Shown piece after piece: positions 62,101 to 64,000 of a stretch of 64,000 bases of DNA. The notes under the pieces were generated by a model, which did no database searches, was not told where the DNA came from, and was given only the letters and a program-made list of their open reading frames with translations. Position numbers and translations under genes: made by a program. The DNA comes from Trichuris trichiura (Eukaryota > Nematoda > Enoplea > Trichinellida > Trichuridae): positions 1,116,001 through 1,180,000 of the forward strand of contig JBAJFE010000004.1 in the NCBI GenBank assembly GCA_037903355.1, read 5' to 3'. The first letter of the stretch is position 1; the number at the start of each line of letters is the position of its first letter.

Positions 62101-62541
62101 GAACAATGACGGAAATGATAGTTTACCCAGAAAAGCAATCACCTCGTAAACGCTGATCAGCTTCAGTGGATACATGATTGGAAGATACACAAAGGCAACC
62201 GTTGGAAAAACGATGGCGTATACCACCAAGTAATAGGACAGCATTCCGCCCAGATGATAGACTTCGGAAGGATACCCAAGAAGTCCCACAGCGGACGTGT
62301 AGGTACCAATAAGGGCCAAAGCAACCGGGATTACGCCAAGTTTTCTGCGTATGCCAGCATATAGTAACGAAATAACTAATCGAACAACTTACGAAGATCC
62401 AAGCAGGACGTCACGGCTTGTTTTCTGACCCGTTCCAACGCAGCCATAATATATCCCGATCATAGCAGGTATAGCCAATGTTATAACAAATATTGCGTAA
62501 TCTACGGAACTAAAGCCGCCCAAATTCATGCCGGCGTCCAT
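59124..62541 (-). CDS. SLC5-family sodium/solute cotransporter (one internal segment unresolved)
   Basis: A sodium-coupled plasma membrane symporter, closest in pattern to the SLC5A5/A6/A8/A12 branch (iodide, multivitamin, monocarboxylate). Minus-strand exons: 62541-62393, 62344-62143, 60577-59943, 59890-59763, 59714-59557, 59503-59310 and 59265-59124, in phase, 535 residues read. Blocks: FSSVDYAIFVITLAIPAMIG (TM1), YTSAVGLLGYPSEVYHLGG, YPLKLISVYE, then VVLYAPALALSSVTPMSI, TGLLATFYTTLGGSNAVVWT, QFTTNQMGVQRYFSM, GLPGLFVASIYGAGL, STLASGFTALAAVLLQDVV, IFGTVGGPLLGVFFSGMFLP and a final ISYQYYSVVGFLVTLFLATF. The stretch normally between SVYE and the VVLYAP helix (about 25 residues) was not found; a 41-nt candidate exon lies at 60889-60929. 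A strong acceptor (TTGTTTTGCAG) ends 25 nt before the ATG. Substrate is unknown. Confidence 0.9.
60889..60929 (-). other. Candidate micro-exon of the SLC5 gene
   Basis: On the minus strand, 41 nt between TATGTCTTTGCAG and GTATGA encodes FLKMYTNVYLFVD when read on from SVYE in phase. FLKM resembles the E-Y/F-L-x-x-R start of the missing SLC5 segment, but the usual RF is absent and no following exon closes the phase. Treat as tentative. Confidence 0.25.
60956..61165 (+). other. Unassigned open frame inside the large SLC5 intron
   Basis: A frame of 69 codons runs GKNFKKMFSLLVLAERGDLE then KLIYLKLLKSSEKIH, helical in character. It continues in frame past one TAA (TGHAEIIRYKNGNINECRA), as a decayed gene might. 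It lacks a recognisable motif. It lies opposite in strand to the SLC5 gene, in its 1.57-kb intron between exons 2 and 3 (60578-62142). Confidence 0.2.
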
Positions 62542-64000
62542 ACTTGGAAAGCTGCTTACGGAAAAGCTGCAAAACAATACTGTAAGCACACGACGATCAC
62601 TGGCTCAGGTAAAAAGAGCAGAGACACGTGCTCATCACGTGCCATCAACTTCCGTAGTCATTCATGGATAACCGTCAGCGCTTATATTCGACGTAAATGA
62701 CATCCGGAGAGAGTACGCGACAACAATGAAGTATAATGTAAAAATATGCATTAACAAATTTAAGGGTAGTAAACAACGCCACAAAGACAAAGAAAAACTG
62801 TGAATGGTAAATCGAATTAAAGGATAATCATTTTAAAATGTCTTTGAATATGCAAAAAAGGTCTGTGCTGGCAGAGATTCTATTGAGGCGTATTCGAAAC
62901 TTAAATGTGATCACAGAACCAGTCTTTCATGGACAAAAAGATTTACAAAAAGGTTTTATAAGCTTTTAAGCTATTGCTTATAGAACTTCCGGATAGCAGA
63001 AGTAGCCGAAGAAGTAAACGATGCTCTTCACAACTTTCTTGAACAGAAAACGACCACTTGAACATGTACAAAAAGCATCTTTCGTCTTCTGCAAACAATT
63101 CGATCAATTCCATCTAAGCTGTTCGACAAAAAAAGTAATCGATTGCGACTACACTGCCTTTGAGACGGTACCTACTCGAATGAACTTCCGAACGAAAGTT
63201 CATCTATTAAAACGAGCGATCTGAAAAAACCGGCACAACTACAAAGCGTACAATTTTATATTTTCCCACTGCGTGTAAAAAAACACACCTGTACGTGACA
63301 GCGGCTCAAACCTTTTCAAAGCGGAGGTAGTTGCCGCCACTGAAATGGAGAAAAAAATGGCTTGCATCAAGATTAATCATATTCAGTCTGGAAAAAGCTA
63401 GTTAAACCGTTTTGGAAAAACTTCCTTATTTGCGATACCAGAAATCAATGCTAAATAATCTACTGGACGTCCGCGCCACACACAATAGCTATTTATTAAT
63501 ATAATCGCAGATGTTGGAGCTTAAGACGGCGTATGCGGCGGTTTACACACCTTCCTTTCAGCTCGGACTGCCATAAATGATATCGTATTACTTTTTAACG
63601 TCTACTGGTAACGGGTGAAAAATACAATCGTTTTTGCCGCTTATACTTTTAGTAGTCAGTGAATCACCAGGCTGAAAATTCTAAGCTTCGTGCATTCCTT
63701 CGTGTGCACGAGTTTTGTTAAGGATTGAAAAATGCATAAAAAAAGTGCGCGAACCGCAACTAGCCACGTTGAGGCACTCCGAAACGTGCAAGGAGTAATG
63801 ACTTACTTTCCAGTCTACGAGTAAAGCAACTAACGTTACAGAGAGAACAGGCTTGCACAAAATCTGAAGGCGGAAGCAAAAAAACGCCGCAGTTTACTCT
63901 GCTGCACCAAACGTGAATTCTGAATTACCCACGTGATCGATCAACTGGGAAAAATGTAATTCGAAGAGCCGATTTGAATAAGCTCTATAACCGACTTAAG
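62542..64000. other. Upstream flank of the SLC5 gene
   Basis: Apart from the acceptor just upstream of the SLC5 start, this 1.46-kb stretch contains only short frames with no recognisable homology (longest 63021-63224, +). No repeat stands out. Confidence 0.5.

Overview
The window is eukaryotic and most consistent with a nematode. Genes are split by many short introns (about 47-70 nt typical) with TTTTCAG-like acceptors. Several start codons sit 7-31 nt downstream of a strong splice acceptor, the arrangement expected of spliced-leader trans-splicing. GC content, intron style and gene content would fit a clade I worm such as Trichuris, but that placement is an inference; no search could be run.

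Layout. (1) 142-5374 (+): a possible five-exon gene for an unknown protein with a thrombospondin type-1-like WSSWGPC motif. (2) 5498-10980 (-): a tight same-strand cluster of inositol-pentakisphosphate 2-kinase (IPPK, intronless), a 63-residue single-pass membrane protein, and a DDX55/Spb4-type DEAD-box helicase with eight recognisable exons. (3) 14276-15304 (-): an intronless sphingomyelin synthase-family enzyme. (4) 15305-40795: about 25 kb without a recognisable gene, holding hairpins, inverted repeats, microsatellites, transposon ends and a few weak open frames. (5) 40796-52264 (+): a complete NALCN/NCA sodium-leak channel gene. I rebuilt it as 36 exons whose phases all close (1,756 codons plus stop). 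It keeps all four pore selectivity residues (E, E, K, E). An antisense, dead mariner element lies in intron 16. (6) 53055-58654 (+): an SLC22 organic ion transporter in 11 phase-consistent exons (552 residues), with a GC-rich hAT-type MITE in intron 1. (7) 59124-62541 (-): an SLC5 sodium/solute cotransporter, converging tail to tail on the SLC22 gene, with one short internal segment unlocated.

Function. The right third is a run of membrane transport genes (leak channel, SLC22, SLC5). The left third holds an rRNA-processing helicase, an inositol phosphate kinase and a sphingolipid enzyme. Nothing shows that they work together; shared transcription is plausible only for the IPPK / small membrane protein / DDX55 cluster.

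I found no convincing new biological system. The points most worth a second look are GC-AG introns in two genes, the full NALCN model, the small membrane protein inside the possible operon, the dead mariner with four stops and a lost catalytic aspartate, and several well-formed hairpins and MITEs. All exon borders were read by eye from splice signals, reading phase and remembered family similarity.
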